A stretch of DNA of 5,962 nucleotides, from contig WYEE01000048.1 of the NCBI GenBank assembly GCA_009904025.1, positions 1-5,962 on the forward strand, read 5' to 3'. The translations under genes were made by a program, and so were the position numbers. How positions within the stretch are numbered: the first letter of the stretch is position 1; each line of letters opens with the position of its first letter. The notes under the pieces are model-generated. The model was not told the DNA's origin. It did no database searches and saw nothing but the letters and a program-made list of their open reading frames with translations. Origin of the DNA: Thermogladius sp. Lineage in GTDB: Archaea > Thermoproteota > Thermoprotei_A > Sulfolobales > Desulfurococcaceae. Shown here piece after piece: positions 5,125-5,962 of the stretch.

Positions 5125-5962
5125 TTCTTCTCCCTAACCCTCCTAGATGGTTTAGCCTCCTCGGCCTTCTTAGCGGGCGGCTTAGCGTAAAGCTTCTTGA
5201 TTTCGTCTATCCTCTCCTCGAGCTCTTTAACCAGTTTATCTCCTATAAACCTCCCGCTGTAGTAGTCTATTTTAGCGGCTATAGCGAGCTTAGAAGCTAA
5301 AGCCCTAGCAATCTTCCCTCTCTGCCATCTCGGGCTCTTGTGTATAGCTGGGTACTGGAATATAATACCGTGCTTAGGAGGTTTACCCCCCGTCCTCAAA
5401 GCTCTGAACAACGCTTTCTCAGCACCTAGCACTTGAATAGTGCTGGCTGGATGCTTAGCTAGACTCTCCAGGCTGCCAGCTAGACTTAGAAGTCTCGCCC
5501 CAAGTTTGCTACCCACGAGAGCCGTCACGTTGGGCGCTACCTCCTTCATGACAGCGTCTATGTAGTCTCCAAGTGTTTCTCTCAACTCGTATAGGTCTAG
5601 GATAATGCTTGCAAGCGTCTTAATGTACTCCATGTCGAAGTCGCTGAGGTCAGCCCCAATGCTTTTATTCGCGGCCTCAGCTATCTTGGCCGCCAGCTCC
5701 TCGCTTAAGCCAAGCCTCTTCAGCTTCTCGAGGGTTATATTACTCCTGTCCCCGAGCTCGCGTACTATCAGAGCGTAGTCGTGATGGTCTTTAACCAGCT
5801 CATCCAGTTCGGGGAAGTGTATGCTATACCATTCTCTAAGCCTTGATACATATAGGTTTATCGTCTTATCGATATCATCTATCGCTCTAATAGCTTGGAC
5901 GGCCAGTAGATCCCTCTTCTGCGCCTCTTTTCTCAGTTTTCTCCTCGTTAGCTCGAGCGATA
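5118..5962 (-). CDS. Nop5 (Nop56/58 homologue), box C/D RNP scaffold protein, N-terminus outside the window
   Basis: Nop5 bridges the L7Ae-bound guide RNA and fibrillarin in the box C/D methylation RNP. The frame is open to the right window edge, giving about 280 visible residues of a family usually near 400, so the fibrillarin-binding N-terminal domain is mostly missing. Visible parts begin with the coiled-coil entry (RDLLAVQAIRAIDDIDK and LREWYSIHFPEL). The Nop domain comes next, with G-A-E-K-A-L-F-R-A-L, the K-H-G-I-I-F-Q-Y-P loop and H-K-S-P-R-W-Q-R-G-K that contact L7Ae and RNA. The protein ends in a Lys/Arg/Ala/Pro-rich tail. An internal ATG at 5633 is not the start, because clear Nop5 sequence lies before it. 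The stop codon joins the flpA ribosome-binding site, so nop5-flpA form one unit. Confidence 0.95.
   Translation of the reverse strand, partial: SLELTRRKLRKEAQKRDLLAVQAIRAIDDIDKTINLYVSRLREWYSIHFPELDELVKDHHDYALIVRELGDRSNITLEKLKRLGLSEELAAKIAEAANKSIGADLSDFDMEYIKTLASIILDLYELRETLGDYIDAVMKEVAPNVTALVGSKLGARLLSLAGSLESLAKHPASTIQVLGAEKALFRALRTGGKPPKHGIIFQYPAIHKSPRWQRGKIARALASKLAIAAKIDYYSGRFIGDKLVKELEERIDEIKKLYAKPPAKKAEEAKPSRRVREKKR

Noticed and set aside
4972..5190. Open frame on the plus strand across the nop5-flpA junction
   Set aside because: It is antisense to two well-identified genes and its translation resembles no family I know.
5118..5633. A complete 171-residue gene starting at the ATG at 5633
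   Set aside because: The frame remains open to the window edge, and the upstream translation contains clear Nop5 sequence (for example REWYSIHFPEL), so this ATG is internal and the gene is cut by the window.

Overview
The window reads as a conserved housekeeping segment from a thermophilic crenarchaeote, most likely of the Desulfurococcales type; this placement is inferred from gene content. The evidence is archaeal-only or archaeal/eukaryal information-processing genes (Gar1, TFB, a TFE-beta/RPC39-type factor, Trm1, FlpA/fibrillarin, Nop5), tight spacing, use of TTG and GTG starts, Shine-Dalgarno motifs of the GGAGGTGA type and TATA-box promoters. TFE-beta in particular points to the Crenarchaeota and related lineages. 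I see no mobile elements, CRISPR repeats, tRNA or rRNA genes, or signs of recent transfer.

Left part, plus strand (1-1754). A short leader with a TATA-like box and overlapping small palindromes precedes gar1 (H/ACA RNP protein, TTG start). gar1 overlaps by 8 nt the gene for a divergent transcription factor B (TFB). A gap of about 100 bp holds a T-rich probable terminator and an AT-rich promoter region. It is followed by a small winged-helix protein with a CX2CX5CX10C cluster motif, which I identify as TFE-beta, the archaeal counterpart of Pol III subunit RPC39/RPC34.

Right part, minus strand (1734-5962). Read from the right edge, the order is nop5 (N-terminus cut by the window), flpA (fibrillarin-like 2'-O-methyltransferase, adjoining the nop5 stop), a 42-bp gap with a good TATA box, a COG1395-type Xre-family HTH regulator, a THEP1-type NTPase and trm1 (tRNA G26 dimethyltransferase). 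The last three are spaced by 6 and about 13 nt and look like one operon. The trm1 and TFE-beta genes converge and overlap by 21 bp at their 3' ends.

Functionally the window combines the two guide-RNA modification machineries (H/ACA: Gar1; C/D: Nop5 and FlpA), a stand-alone tRNA methyltransferase, and two basal transcription initiation factors that act together at promoters (TFB and TFE-beta). I do not see a convincing new biological system. The points most worth checking are the TFB/TFE-beta neighbourhood, the divergent TFB N-terminal half, the reduced cysteine pattern in Trm1, the nuclease-like but catalytically incomplete N-terminal domain of the HTH regulator, and small regulatory palindromes in two leaders.
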